The notes under the pieces are model-generated. The model was not told the DNA's origin and made no database searches. It saw only the letters and a list, made by a program, of their open reading frames with translations. The position numbers and the translations under genes were made by a program. Shown piece by piece: positions 1 to 10,937 of a DNA stretch of 64,000 nt. Within the stretch, counting starts at the first letter, position 1. Each line of letters begins with the position of its first letter. This DNA is from Gerris lacustris (taxonomy: Eukaryota; Arthropoda; Insecta; Hemiptera; Gerridae): positions 62,808,043-62,872,042 of the forward strand of contig OX578281.1 in assembly GCA_951217055.1 (NCBI GenBank), given 5' to 3'.

Positions 1-475
1 TGTGGTCGGCTAATTTCATCTGCGGGACATAAGTTCGTCAGCTTGGGGCTTGGGAATAGGCATTTGAAAAAAAAAAACAGATTGATAGCATGTCCGGCGA
101 TTTAGGTGAACTATGTGATTTTCATGATCGTAAGTACAAAGTTAGTAAGTAGACCAAGTTTATGTTAGCTTGTCACTTGATAGGTGACACTCTTATTTGG
201 ACTAATAATTGAATATCTAACATATCAAGTGAAAAGTTAAAATTAACTTGATATTTGGTCTAATAACTAACAGTAATCAGGATCATACTCAAATTCAAGA
301 AATACTCTTTAGAATATACTGTGTCAAAGGTGCGTGAGCGGCAAGGCATATCATTGTATTGCCCATATCTGCGGCCCCCCTTAAGCCCGCGGCCTAGTGG
401 TAAATCCGGCACTGGTTACCAAGTGATTTTCTGTCCAGTAAAATATTAAAAAGGCGTATATTATAATAAACTTAC

Positions 476-873
476 GAGGCTCGTCGCATTTCTCCCGCTC
501 GTCCTCCTCAAGTGCACCGCTGGAAGAGGCTTTTGAACTGGGTTTCGATTGTATACTTCGTCTGCGTTTCCTTGTACGTGTCAGATATGCCTGGTATAAG
601 TGGACCTCCAAATTCTTCTTACTTAAAAATTTTGTTTTTGGATATGAGGGGACAAAATAATGAGAAACTACTTCGTGGGGGCAAAGGGCATTAATCTGAA
701 TCGCCAGATCCATGAACTCATGGCTCCTCAGTTTACGGTCAGGACATTCTTGTAAAATTTGTCCTATAATGAAACGGCTAAGAGCCTTCTTTTCGCTTTT
801 ATCTAACTTCTCTCGTATGCCTTGGTTAAAGAAGCTCTGCAGATTCCTGGTTCTGCAACAGGATTTCCCGAAG
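476..873 (-). CDS. Internal coding exon of an unrecognised gene or transposon
   Basis: On the minus strand an open frame runs from a splice acceptor (TTACAG, just above 873) to a consensus donor (CTC then GTAAGT, at 476/475), about 132 codons without a stop. It begins FGKSCCRTRNLQ and contains EKLDKSEKKALSRFIIG, then CPDRKLRSHEF, MDLAIQINAL and HYFVPSYP, and ends in a basic run (TRTRKRRRS) followed by Ser-rich and Asp/Glu-rich sequence. Amino-acid usage is protein-like and both splice borders fit, so an internal exon is likely. I do not recognise a domain. The neighbouring exons are not visible: the next exon would lie beyond the window start, and nothing between 874 and 1613 is clearly coding. 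It could belong to a lineage-specific gene or to an uncharacterised transposon protein. Confidence 0.5.
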
Positions 874-1613
874 CTGTAACAAAAAGCAATTGCAATATTA
901 GTATATAGTTTTATTTACATATTATAATATTTACTTTGGGGGGAGACTATAGCATTGCCAGAGGCTGATCTATAGTTTTTTGGGTAGGGGGGGCCAAAGC
1001 CCTTGCTACCCTCTTTAGATATATATTACTTAGACATTATATACTGCCGAATGTATATTCCACTTAATACTTATTGATTGGACAATGTTTATGACGTCAG
1101 CAATCTTTTAACACAAATTGCCTGCATGAAACATTCGCACACATGGATTTTACAGCTTCGATACTTACTGGCTTGACAATGTGTATGACGTCAGCAATCT
1201 CTTAATACAAACTGCCATTATAACATACAGAAACGTATAATACCCGCAATACATTTGAGGTTGCATGAAGTATATAAACTACAATTTCCCAATCTTGCTA
1301 CTGCATCTAAAAATCTTGTTTAAACATACTGCGCCAATATGTTGCATCTCGAATACCTATAAATTCTTTTAATAGAGCTGGTTGTATAGTTGTTTTTTTT
1401 CTCAGTGATATTATAGACGCTCCTATATCTAACTAATAACTAAGGTTACAAAATGCTGCACTAAAAAAAATCAATTAACCTTAAATTTTTACATTAATAG
1501 AATGACGATAAATAAGAATTTTATTTTATTAACAAAAAGAATCATAAAACAAAAATATTATAGTAATTAAAGCATGATAAAAAGGCAGTAAAAACTTCAA
1601 TGTTGTAAACTAA
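874..1613. other. Non-coding stretch with a short tandem duplication
   Basis: No gene is visible. A segment of about 55 bp at 1065-1120 is repeated at 1163-1215, about 95 bp apart. Both copies contain TATGACGTCAGCAATCT, and a few substitutions separate them. The rest is AT-rich and unremarkable. Confidence 0.5.
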
Positions 1614-2021
1614 GGCGGCTTTCACACTGCGTACGAGACTGAGCGAGACCGATTCCGCTTGAGAAGCAAATACATGTATTAGCAATGTATTAGCATGGGT
1701 CTATTCACATTAATCGCTGAGTGAGACCGGGCCGAGCGAGACTGAGCGAGACCGAGCCGACTCGGGCGTTTTTTTTTTTGAGCATTTTTGTTAGCTAAGC
1801 GTTTTCGGCGACCGAAAACGCTTTTCGGCGGCCGAAAACGCTTAGCTAACAAAAACACTAGAAAAAACGCCTGAGTCGGCTCGGTCTCGGTCCGTCTCGC
1901 TCGGCCCCGTCTCCATCGGAGTTTAAAGTGAATAGACCCATGCTAATACATGTATATGCTTCTCAAACGGAATTGGCCTTATTCGGTCTCGCTCGGTCTC
2001 GCACGCAGTGTGAAAGCCGCC
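1614..2021. mobile_element. PIF/Harbinger-type MITE (palindromic, TAA target duplication)
   Basis: This is a 408-bp near-perfect palindrome with ends GGCGGCTTTCACACTGCG and CGCAGTGTGAAAGCCGCC. It is flanked by TAA on both sides (1611-1613 and 2022-2024). Repeats of GAGCGAGAC lie in both arms. The centre (about 1790-1850) is a tighter hairpin built on TTAGCTAAGCGTTTTCGG and its complement. There is no coding capacity. The 3-bp TAA duplication is typical of PIF/Harbinger elements; the family assignment is an inference. Confidence 0.8.
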
Positions 2022-2730
2022 TAAATTTAGAAAAACTACTTTTATTCATATTTTAACGATTAATTAAAATAAATGAACAACTAAAACTTTATTAATGAAA
2101 TAATAAAATGTTTATTGTTTATGTCCTGCCAATTAACACTTAATGCATGTGTGAACCATTTTTTTACAAAGCACGTGTGTAATTATGTATCTTTACTAAA
2201 TCCTCACGAATTAATTTATAATAATTAATAAATTAATTAATAGCGCAATGTCAATGTCAATGTTTACTTTATTTTGAAATGTTTTAATGAGCTCGCGGTT
2301 GTAGATTTAAAAAATAGAAGAAAATAGTTTTTGTTTTTTCTTGTAGAAAGTTGGGCATATTTATAAGTTATAAAACCAATGTTTATGTATCGTTTTAAAA
2401 AGTATATTTACTATTTAGTTAGTTATTTATTTTTTTAATAATCTCTTCAGTTTCAGTAGCTCTAATTTGGTACCCTACTCGAAAGTTAAATAAACAGGTC
2501 AAGTGCGTGCTATTCAGCACACAGCGAGGGTCCGTAGGCAACACAGTCTTGTTTAAGTAGAACCTATTGATGGTAGAACCTATTACTACTTATTTGGTCA
2601 GTATTAGTAGAAGTTCAACTGGCTATCATACATAGCGCGTTATTTTTAAAATGCTAAAAAGCCAACTTTGAACTATCCTATGGGTCTGATATTCTCAAAC
2701 CACATAAACAAACTTCTCAGTCGCGTATAC

Positions 2731-2780
2731 AGGGGGGGGGGGGGGGGGGGGGCCAAGAGGCCCTGCCCCCCCCCCCCCCC
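2731..2780. repeat. Poly-G / poly-C facing homopolymers
   Basis: A run of 21 G (2732-2752) is followed by CCAAGAGGCCCTG and then 15 C (2766-2780). The arrangement is an inverted repeat of homopolymers with a short GC-rich centre (GGCC...GGCC), able in principle to form a hairpin or a G-quadruplex. Confidence 0.85.
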
Positions 2781-2935
2781 GAAATGATTACATACCTAAG
2801 ACCCGCCATACACTTAAAACCAAAAAAAATCAGTAATGACAGATGCATTCGAATTGGCTGTAAATATTTTCCAATAAAAGGAATTAATTAAATATTATCT
2901 TATGGTGAATACACTTAATCACCCCAAATAAGCTC

Positions 2936-3735
2936 GGCCCGGATTTGCAGATAGAATTAAATTCATTCAACACTATACCGGCCCGATTGTCGCCTGGGCC
3001 CGGATTTTGCCGATGGAATTGAATTTATTAAACACTATACCGGCCCGACTGTCGGCTGGGCCCGGATTTTGCCGATGGAATTAAATTTATTAAACACTAT
3101 ACCGGCCCGACTGTCGGCTGGGCCCGGATTTTGCCGATGGAATTGAATTTATTAAACATTATACCGGCCCGACTGTCGGCTGGGCCCGGATTTTGCCGAT
3201 GGAATTAAATTTATTAAACATTATACCGGCCCGACTGTCGGCTGGGCCCGGATTTTGCCGATGGAATTAGATTCATTGAATTAAATTAGGATGCATGAAA
3301 TAAATCGGCTCATTTGCCGACTAGGCCTTGATTTTTGCCAGTGGAACTAAAAACATTAAACTTGATCTACCCGATTTCGGCTGGGCCCGATTTTTCGCCA
3401 ATTGAATTCAATGATTTTTTTGTGTTTTTAGTCCAGTTCAATAGCATAGGTTGCATTATAGGACAGCTTCAATTCATTACGAATCCTACTGCAATGAATT
3501 GAATTTGGATTCGTAAAAATAGACTGCTCCGATTGACAGCTAGGCCCGGATTTTTTGCTATAGAATTAAGTGCATTGAATTGATTAGGACGAGTACAATG
3601 AATCGCCCTGATTGCTAGTAGGCCCGATTTAGTCGATGGAAATTATGCATAAAAATAAATTGGGATGCGTTCAATAATAGACCCGATCGCCGGCTCGGCC
3701 TAGGTGCCCGAGTCAACTCGAACTTGCCGATGGAA
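2936..3735. repeat. 62-bp tandem array with decayed right flank
   Basis: Units containing GCCCGGATTTTGCCGATGG, TAAACACTATACCGGCCCGA and CTGTCGGCTG recur at about 2938, 3001, 3063, 3125, 3187 and 3249 (period 62). Copies 3001-3290 are almost identical. Diverged and irregularly spaced copies continue to about 3735, recognisable by GGCCCGATTT and GCCGATGGAATTA. No gene overlaps. Confidence 0.85.
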
Positions 3736-4369
3736 TTAAATTAATTGAATTAAAATATGCACACTAGACTGGCTTAAACGGAAAAATGATAGTTGTGGAT
3801 TTCAGTAGCAAATTTTTGTTTTGGACCAGGATTGTGTGTAGAACGCTACGTGGGTCCTCTTGTCAATGCGGCATTCCCCTCTTGCTGACTCAGGTCGGAC
3901 TAGTGTTCGTCGACATGTAGTGGGAAAACAGTGGCAATATAAATAAATCGGTTTATCATTTTGTGAAAAAGCTGATTCATATTACATAGTAATAGTAAAT
4001 TTAAATCTAAAAACTCAAAAAGCGTTCAGAAAACATCTGATGTTAAATGTCCCATGTGATTACCCAGCGAATGAGCGAATGATTCTTTTGTTTTGCAATA
4101 GGTATTTAATTTTCTTAGAGAAGAATTCTCTTCTAGATAAAAATTTCAAATTCGTATGTGCTCCAAATCCACGTTTGCTTTTGCAGTATGGATCACGTTT
4201 TGCTTCCGAGCTTACCAAAGGAAACGGAAGATATGTGGCAGTTCTGAAGAACGAACAGTCTCCGATTTCAAAAATTTCAAGACATAAATCTGTTCAACAT
4301 CAGGGTACAGTTTGGGTCCCGTGTCCGCCTTTCCTTCAATTTTTGCGAACCAACATATCTTAAAAGCTA

Positions 4370-4985
4370 TTCGTCCAATTTTATTGAAATTTTGATGGTA
4401 GGTCATAATTAGCCAGGTTATAACATTGCTGGTCCCGCATAAGTTTCAATCTTCTGCACCTATTTATTTCTCTTCCACATTCGCACAGACATACATTTAT
4501 TTACACCTATATCTTCAAAAGTACTCATCTGATTTCTATGAAATTTTAATGGTTTGTTTAAAGTAGCCCGCAAATAACCCAAGATTAATTTCAACCGTCT
4601 GCGCTTTTAAAATATTGCTATATTGATACTTTATTCATGTTAAATTTACTCAATTTTCCCTCCTTTTTTAAATTAGTCAAAATTGGTTTGATTTTTACAT
4701 GATTTAAAGTATCAATTTACCAACATTTAAACAGCGCAGACAGTTAAAATTAATCTGCGAGCTTCTATCAGATAAGTTTTATAAAATCAGATGAATATTT
4801 TTGAAGATAAGGTGTAAATAAATGTATGTGTGTGCATATGTGGAAGAGAAATGGTGGCAGGTGGAGAAATGTGGTGGAGGGAAATGAGACCAGAAGATTG
4901 GACCTTATATAGGACCAACAATGGACTTTTTATATGCTAATTAACTGCCATCCGAATTTCATTAAAATCGAAAGAGTAGTTTTTA
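4370..4985. mobile_element. Foldback element, family B
   Basis: Left arm 4370-4620 (GATGGTAGGTCATAATTAGC ... TTTCAACCGTCTGCGC) is the inverted complement of right arm 4725-4985 (GCGCAGACAGTTAAAATTAA ... TGCCATCCGAATTTCATTAA), about 80% by eye, around a ~100-bp centre. Single-arm relatives occur at 10245-10650, 17745-18050 and 30640-30860. They share the CTTTTGAAGATATAGGTGTA and AAATAAATGTATGT motifs, so this is a dispersed repeat family. No protein is encoded. Confidence 0.6.
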
Positions 4986-5059
4986 AGAATTGTTCGCAAT
5001 GATTGAGTGAGAGACAGACTAACAGCCAGAAACGGGATCAAAAATTTCTGATAACTGAA

Positions 5060-6345
5060 ACAGATTTCTGTCTTGGAATTATTGGAATCGGAGACATAAT
5101 CGTTCTTTAGAACGATCACATCACATAGTGAGGTGTTACCTCATAGGATTTTAATTTAATTAAATATGAGGTTAGAAATTTAAATTAGATTGTTGAAAAG
5201 GGGGAGAAATTACAATTATAATAAATTATGGGGTATGCTAAACCCACATATAAGTTAAATTAGGTTGGGCCCCCCCCCCCCCGAAAAAAATTTTCTGTGT
5301 ACGCTACTGAAACTTCTGATAAAGTATTTTTGCCAGTGAACTAGACTATAAACATAAAAATACATCGAAAAGAGCATAGTTAAAACAAGTATTTTGTCAA
5401 TAATAGTTATTATGCACCTAGGGAGTAAAGTAAGCCATTATTCCCTGAGCGAAAAAAGTTAGTTCTTGAGGCGAAGCCGAAGGAACCATGGTCCCTAAAT
5501 CCCGAGGCGAAGCCGAGGGAATTAGACTCTTTAACTCCCGAGGCGCAGCCGAGGGAATAACTCTAATTAGAGATAATTATCGCGAGGGGAATAATGGCAC
5601 TTTACTCACGAGGTACATACAATATTTTATCTCCAGTAGGAAAAAAATACACATTTTCGTCCACAGCACAGTTTTTATTTATTATTTCAATAAATAACAA
5701 TAATTATTAGAACTTTTAATAGCAGATATAAGAGATTCAATATTAAAAACAAATAAGAATTGGAATTAAACTCAAATAGAAGGTTATTTAGATGCAGGTT
5801 ATAATGTTGTAAACAGAGATTAACATGGTCAAAAAAGCGCAGTGCCGCCAACCTGATTTCAACAACTTCATTACATTAGCCATACATTTTCTACTATTTA
5901 TAAAATAATTAAGTTGCAATCTTTACTTTTTTGCCCTACTTTACTTTTTCGCCCTACTTTTACTTTTTCTCCCTACTTTTTGAGTTCAGGGATGAAAAGA
6001 CCTGTTTTAGTCCCTCTAAACTAATTCAAAATCATAACTTTTTTCCCTACTGGAGATAAAAAAGGTTTATTTATCATCTAAATTTCCAAAAAGTGGTATC
6101 TTTACTTTTGGTTGACGAATGTTCAGGAATTTTTCAGATTTTTTGCACTTTACATAATAAGCTAGATAGAGGGGGGGGGGGGACTTTTCACACCAACGCC
6201 TATAACCAAAAATTATATATTAGCGAATTTTCGAAGAAAATTAAGCTATTGCAATTGCTTCAAAATTTTTTCAAATTTTCTCCATGGAAATCCGTTTTAG
6301 ACCATTCTTAATCGATTCCTGAAATTTAACACTTTTTTTTGTGTG
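5060..6345. repeat. Non-genic stretch with short GC-rich tandem repeats
   Basis: At 5462-5600 the unit CCCGAGGCGAAGCCGAGGGA occurs about three times with slight changes in otherwise AT-rich DNA. Homopolymers of C (about 5269-5282) and G (about 6171-6182) are present, and TTTACTTTTTCGCCCTACT-like units recur near 5925-5985. Short open frames here have no features of genes. Confidence 0.45.
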
Positions 6346-6349
6346 TATG

Positions 6350-7130
6350 TATGTATATATTATGTATATTTGAATGTGTCACTCCCGACGATATCTCACT
6401 CTAGGATACACGTAAAAAATCCAAACAAATTTTAAAATGTCAATAATATCAAACGAAAGGATGAGTTCGTAGGTCAGAATTGTTGGAGTGTATTTAGGGG
6501 TCAAATTTTGACAATTTAGAGTAAAAAATAGCATAAAAACGATTTACCCCCCTCTTAACTTGAAAATATGACAAAAGTGTACATAACAACAAGAGCACTT
6601 TGCTTTACCTTTACAACGACATGCATCTTGAAGGGTATATACTAGTTTGACTTTTGTACCCCTAACCCAGTGTACCAAATTTGTTGTTCACCTATCCATA
6701 TTCTAAACTAAAATTTTCCTATAATACCATAAGCCAATTATACGCAGATTTTTTTGAAAATTCGCTCATTAAGTCATGGTACATGACTGTTTTCTTTTTA
6801 TTTATATATTATGTATGTGTCTATCGAGACGATATCTCAAGTTAGGATGCACTTAAAAAATCCAAACAAATTTTAAAAAGTCAATAATATCAAAAGAAAG
6901 GATGAGTTTGTTGGCCAGAATTTTTGGAACATGCATCTTGAAGGGTAAATACTTTTTTGACTTTTGTACCCCGTACCTCTGTGCCTGTGTACCAAATGTT
7001 TTTTTTTTCTCCCATCCTAATTCTAAATCAAAATGGTCCTATATTATCATAACTCAATAATACGCAGATTTCTTTGAAAATTCGCTCATTAAGACATGGT
7101 GCATGACTGGACTATTTTTTGTAATCAGCT
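6350..7130. repeat. Tandemly duplicated dispersed repeat, family C
   Basis: The copy at about 6355-6795 is followed by a shorter copy at about 6805-7110. Both carry GACGATATCTCA, AAATCCAAACAAATTTTAAA, GACTTTTGTACCCC and AAATTCGCTCATTAAG in the same order. A third partial copy lies at 34090-34370. The pattern fits the 3' part of an unidentified mobile element; no coding sequence survives. Confidence 0.55.
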
Positions 7131-7663
7131 CGACGAACCCTTTCATATGATAACCCCCCCACCTTCGAAAATAAATAAATTTTATTTAATTGGAATACAA
7201 TGATACTATTGCAACTATAAATAAAAAAATCGGTAATACTATTTATTCTTTTTACGACTTTGATTAAGCTTTTAGCAATTTACCAAAATGTTAACATCTT
7301 TAATTGCGATTCATAAAAAAAGTCATTTTTTGATTTATGTCAGTCTTTTTCCGGACCAGCGAATATTCTTTTTTTGGCGTCATACCTCAATAAACTTTTT
7401 TATAGCTAATAAAAGGCGAGATAAATAATTATGATACCCTAAAACGATTAAGAAAAAATAAATCATATTTTATAATTTTGGAATAAATAAATACTATGAC
7501 TGGATTTTATTACGATTTTAGTTAGGAAAAAGATAATTGTTTAAAAAAAAAAAAATAATAAAAAACAACTGGGAAATAGTTTAATGATCATATATGGCTT
7601 ATTAAGTTAATTGCCAGATTAAAAAAAGTGATAAAATATAAATTAATGTAAAATGCGTTTACA

Positions 7664-7717
7664 TATATAAAGCTTTGTGTAACCTGAAAACTTCACATCA
7701 GTAAATAAGTTGACTTG
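7664..7717 (+). promoter_or_regulatory. Candidate promoter and short non-coding first exon of protease gene 1
   Basis: TATATAAAG (7664-7672) is followed about 30 bp later by initiator-like TCACATCAGT (from 7693) and then a consensus donor GGTAAGT (GT at 7718). A matching acceptor, TTTATTTCCAG, ends at 10907, just 30 bases before the protease ATG at 10938. Together these suggest a ~20-nt untranslated first exon and a ~3.2-kb 5' intron holding a large foldback element. The alternative is a promoter directly upstream of 10908. This is inference from signals only. Confidence 0.35.
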
Positions 7718-8078
7718 GTAAGTACTCACAATTATCTAAAGTATTCTATTTTAAGTTTTAAAATTTAGTTTTATATTTTTTATTTTTTTAGTTTCATATG
7801 TTAAATCAAATTAGCTTCATGTTAAAATATACGGAAAGTTTCAATTTATAAAATTTTAAAAGAAGCTCATTTCGGAGTTTATATCAGTAGTTTCACTAAA
7901 TCTCAAATAAGAATTCGGTCTTGCAATCTTGGACGAAACTTGTTCCACTATAATACGCAGGATACTAAATTTAAACCTCGGAAAGTCTAATTTATTAGAA
8001 ACATTTATAAAGTGCTCAACAGTCGATTTCTTTTTTGATTTTTTACAAAAGCAGATTTCATATTTTATCAGATCTAAT

Positions 8079-9832
8079 CCAGGGAAATAAGGTAAATAAA
8101 ACCCCAATCTGCGGAATGAGAGAAAGCAAGCTGAATTTTTGCGCAGACCTTTGTTTTGATGTTCTAATGAAGCAACAAAAAGTCTCATATGCTCACCCTT
8201 GTGCGTCTCGAGATATCGAAGGTCAAAGGTCAGGAAAATCAGTTTTTTGCGAAAATCTCGCTTCCGGTTAGTCTGAGGTCTGAAGAAGTTATAACAAAAC
8301 TTACGTAAAACAGTATTCCCTACAAGTTTGGTTTTATACATTTTTTTCGTACGATCAACCGTTTTTGAGATGTAGCGTAAAGAAGCTGGAGCGCGCATGT
8401 TTACTTTCTCTTCGAAAGAGAGAGTATAGTGATGGCGTAAAAATTCGATTTTGAGATTTTATCAATGTACCCGTTTAGAGGTCCACTGAGTTCAAAAAAA
8501 TGGTTTTTAAAAAATGTCTGTACGTCGTCAGCCTGTCGTTTGTCTGTCGTCTGTGCGGACGCGTGAAGCCTAAACTACTGGACCGATTTTGATGAAATTT
8601 GGCATACATGTTCAGAATAATCATATCTCGAGGTTAAATCAAGAAATTAATTTTAGCTCCAAATTTGGGGGCGCTACCTCCCAAAAACTCTGAAAAAACG
8701 TGAAAAAAAATTATTTCTCGAAAATGGTTCTGACGATTTTGATGAAAAATTCTAAAATGTAATCCATTTAATTACGAATCTAACGATACATGTCGTTTTC
8801 CCAGTAAAAATCTAGTTCCTGAGAAAATAGCTTTAAACATGGATGCGGAGAGAGGCCAGGTTCGAAGTTGTTTTTATAATAAAATTTGAACAAATATTAA
8901 ATGATACTAAATGTACTAAAAAATCGGTCCGAAACAACTCAGACAAACAGTGTTTTCCATGATTTATTAGTTTTCATGTTTTCGTAGGCACATTTAATTA
9001 TCATTTAATATTTGTTCAAATTTTATTATAAAAACAACTTCTCCTCGGTGGGGAATCGAACCTGGCCTCTCTCCGCATCCATGTTTAAAACTATTTTCTC
9101 AGGAACTAGATTTTTACTGGGAAAACGACATGTATCGTTAGATTCGTAATTAAATGGATTACATTTTAGAATTTTTTCATCAAAATCGTCAGAACCATTT
9201 TCGAGAAATAATTTTTTTTCACGTTTTTTCAGAGTTTTTGGGAGGTAGCGCCCCCAAATTTGGAGCTAAAATTAATTTCTTGATTTAACCTCGAGATATG
9301 ATTATTCTGAACATGTATGCCAAATTTCATCAAAATCGGTCCAGTAGTTTAGGCTCCACGCGTCCGCACAGACGCCAGACAAACGACAGGCTGACGAGGT
9401 ACAGACATTTTTTAAAAACCTTTTTTTGAACTCAGTGGACCGCTAAACGGGTACATTGATAAAATCTCAAAATCGAATTTTTACGCCATCACTATACTTT
9501 CTCTTTCGAAGAGAAAGTAAACATGCGCGCTCCAGCTTCTTTACGCTACATCTCAAAAACGGTTGATCGTACGAAAAAAATGTATAAAACCAAACTTGTA
9601 GGGAATACTGTTTTACGTAAGTTTTGTTATAACTTCTTCAGACCTCAGACTAACCGGAAGCGAGATTTTCGCAAAAAACTGATTTTCCTGACCTTTGACC
9701 TTCGATATCTCGAGACGCACAAGGGTGAGCATATGAGACTTTTTGGTGCTTCATTAGAACATCAAAAAAAAGGTCTGCGCAAAAATTCAGCTTGCTTTCT
9801 CTCATTCCGCAGAGGAAGTCTTATTTCCCTGG
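8079..9832. mobile_element. Large foldback element, family A (1.75-kb palindrome)
   Basis: Left arm about 8079-8905 and right arm about 8990-9832 are complementary over ~0.85 kb with few differences. The ends are CCAGGGAAATAAG and CTTATTTCCCTGG. The right arm has a GGTTCGATTCCCC-type Pol III B-box-like motif near the centre (minus strand, about 9050-9062), partly deleted in the left arm. Two more family members are present: a shortened palindrome at 58362-58984 and a half copy at 25015-25634. Open frames of up to 180 codons exist in both arms, but they are the same sequence read on opposite strands and resemble no protein I know. Confidence 0.75.
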
Positions 9833-10650
9833 ACTAATCATTCATTTTTAAATTCGAATTTGGCAATAATAATAATACAATTCTTCGAAACCGTTACTGA
9901 GAATTTTGAACTTTTTTTCCCCTTCAAAATCAAAATTTAAATTTTCACTCGCATTTTACATTTTAGGCCATACTATACATATTAAGTTTCGTTTCTGTCT
10001 GTCTGTCTGTGTCCACGAATCATTTACACACGCATAACTTCTACAATTATGATTTTATATAACAATTGTTATATAAAAATCTGCCAATTGGTGTGGCACA
10101 TAGCTTCTCATCCTAGCACGTACTTTATTGATTTTATACTTCTACAAGACATTATTGTCTAATTTATTGAATTGCTTCCTCCGTTTTTTTTAATATCAAA
10201 ATTGTTTTATTTTTTTAAATAAATTAAATGATCAATTAAGCAAATCTTAAAGAGCTCAGACGGTTGAAATTAATCTGGTCCTATCTGCGTGCTACTTTTG
10301 ACATACCATTTAAATTTCATAAAAATCAGATAAGTACTTTTGAAGATATAGGTGTAAATAAATGTATGTTTGTGCGCATGTGAAAGAGAAACAACTGGGC
10401 GCAGAAGGTTAAAACTTACAGGGGACCAGCAATGGGTTAATTATGACCTACCATCCAAATATCATTAAAAAGGGACGTTTAGTTGATCGGTGTTGGATCG
10501 GAAAAATTCAGCGACATACAGACAGGCAGACATACATTTAACCAAAAATGTCCCTGATGTGTGGAATGAATTTCTGTGTTAGAATTTTTAAAATCGGAGA
10601 CATAAAATATTTTCATTCTTCAGAACGATCACATAGTTTTCGTTACCTTC
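9833..10650. repeat. Repeat DNA including one arm of foldback family B
   Basis: 9833-10244 is AT-rich with a short GTCTGTCTGTCTGTG run and no gene. From about 10245 the sequence matches the right arm of the 4370-4985 element (GCTCAGACGGTTGAAATTAA, GATATAGGTGTAAATAAATG, GACCTACCATCCAAAT). It also continues into the sequence seen at 5060-5145 (TCGGAGACATAA, AGAACGATCACATAG). Confidence 0.5.
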
Positions 10651-10937
10651 GGTAAGCTCGGAAGCAATAAAACAGATTACATTGCCTATTATAAATGTTA
10701 AAATCTTGTAATAGCAATTTCCAAGGGAAAAACATAAAATTAATTTGTAACGGTGTTTCAGTTGGAATATAGTTATACCTATGTATTAATTTGCATGAAT
10801 TATACATTTTTTTCAATACAGAAATGTTTTATTATTTATTATACGTCTTATATTTCTGTATTTGTATTCAATAAAATATACATATAACTTTTTTTTTTTA
10901 TTTCCAGATTTTTTGAAAAACAAAATATCTTGAAGAC

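Noticed and set aside
7856..8398. 180-codon minus-strand frame, and its 104-codon partner at 9523-9837
   Set aside because: They are the two arms of the same palindrome read outward. The frame is broken differently in each copy (including 58352-58588 and 58831-59031) and resembles no protein.
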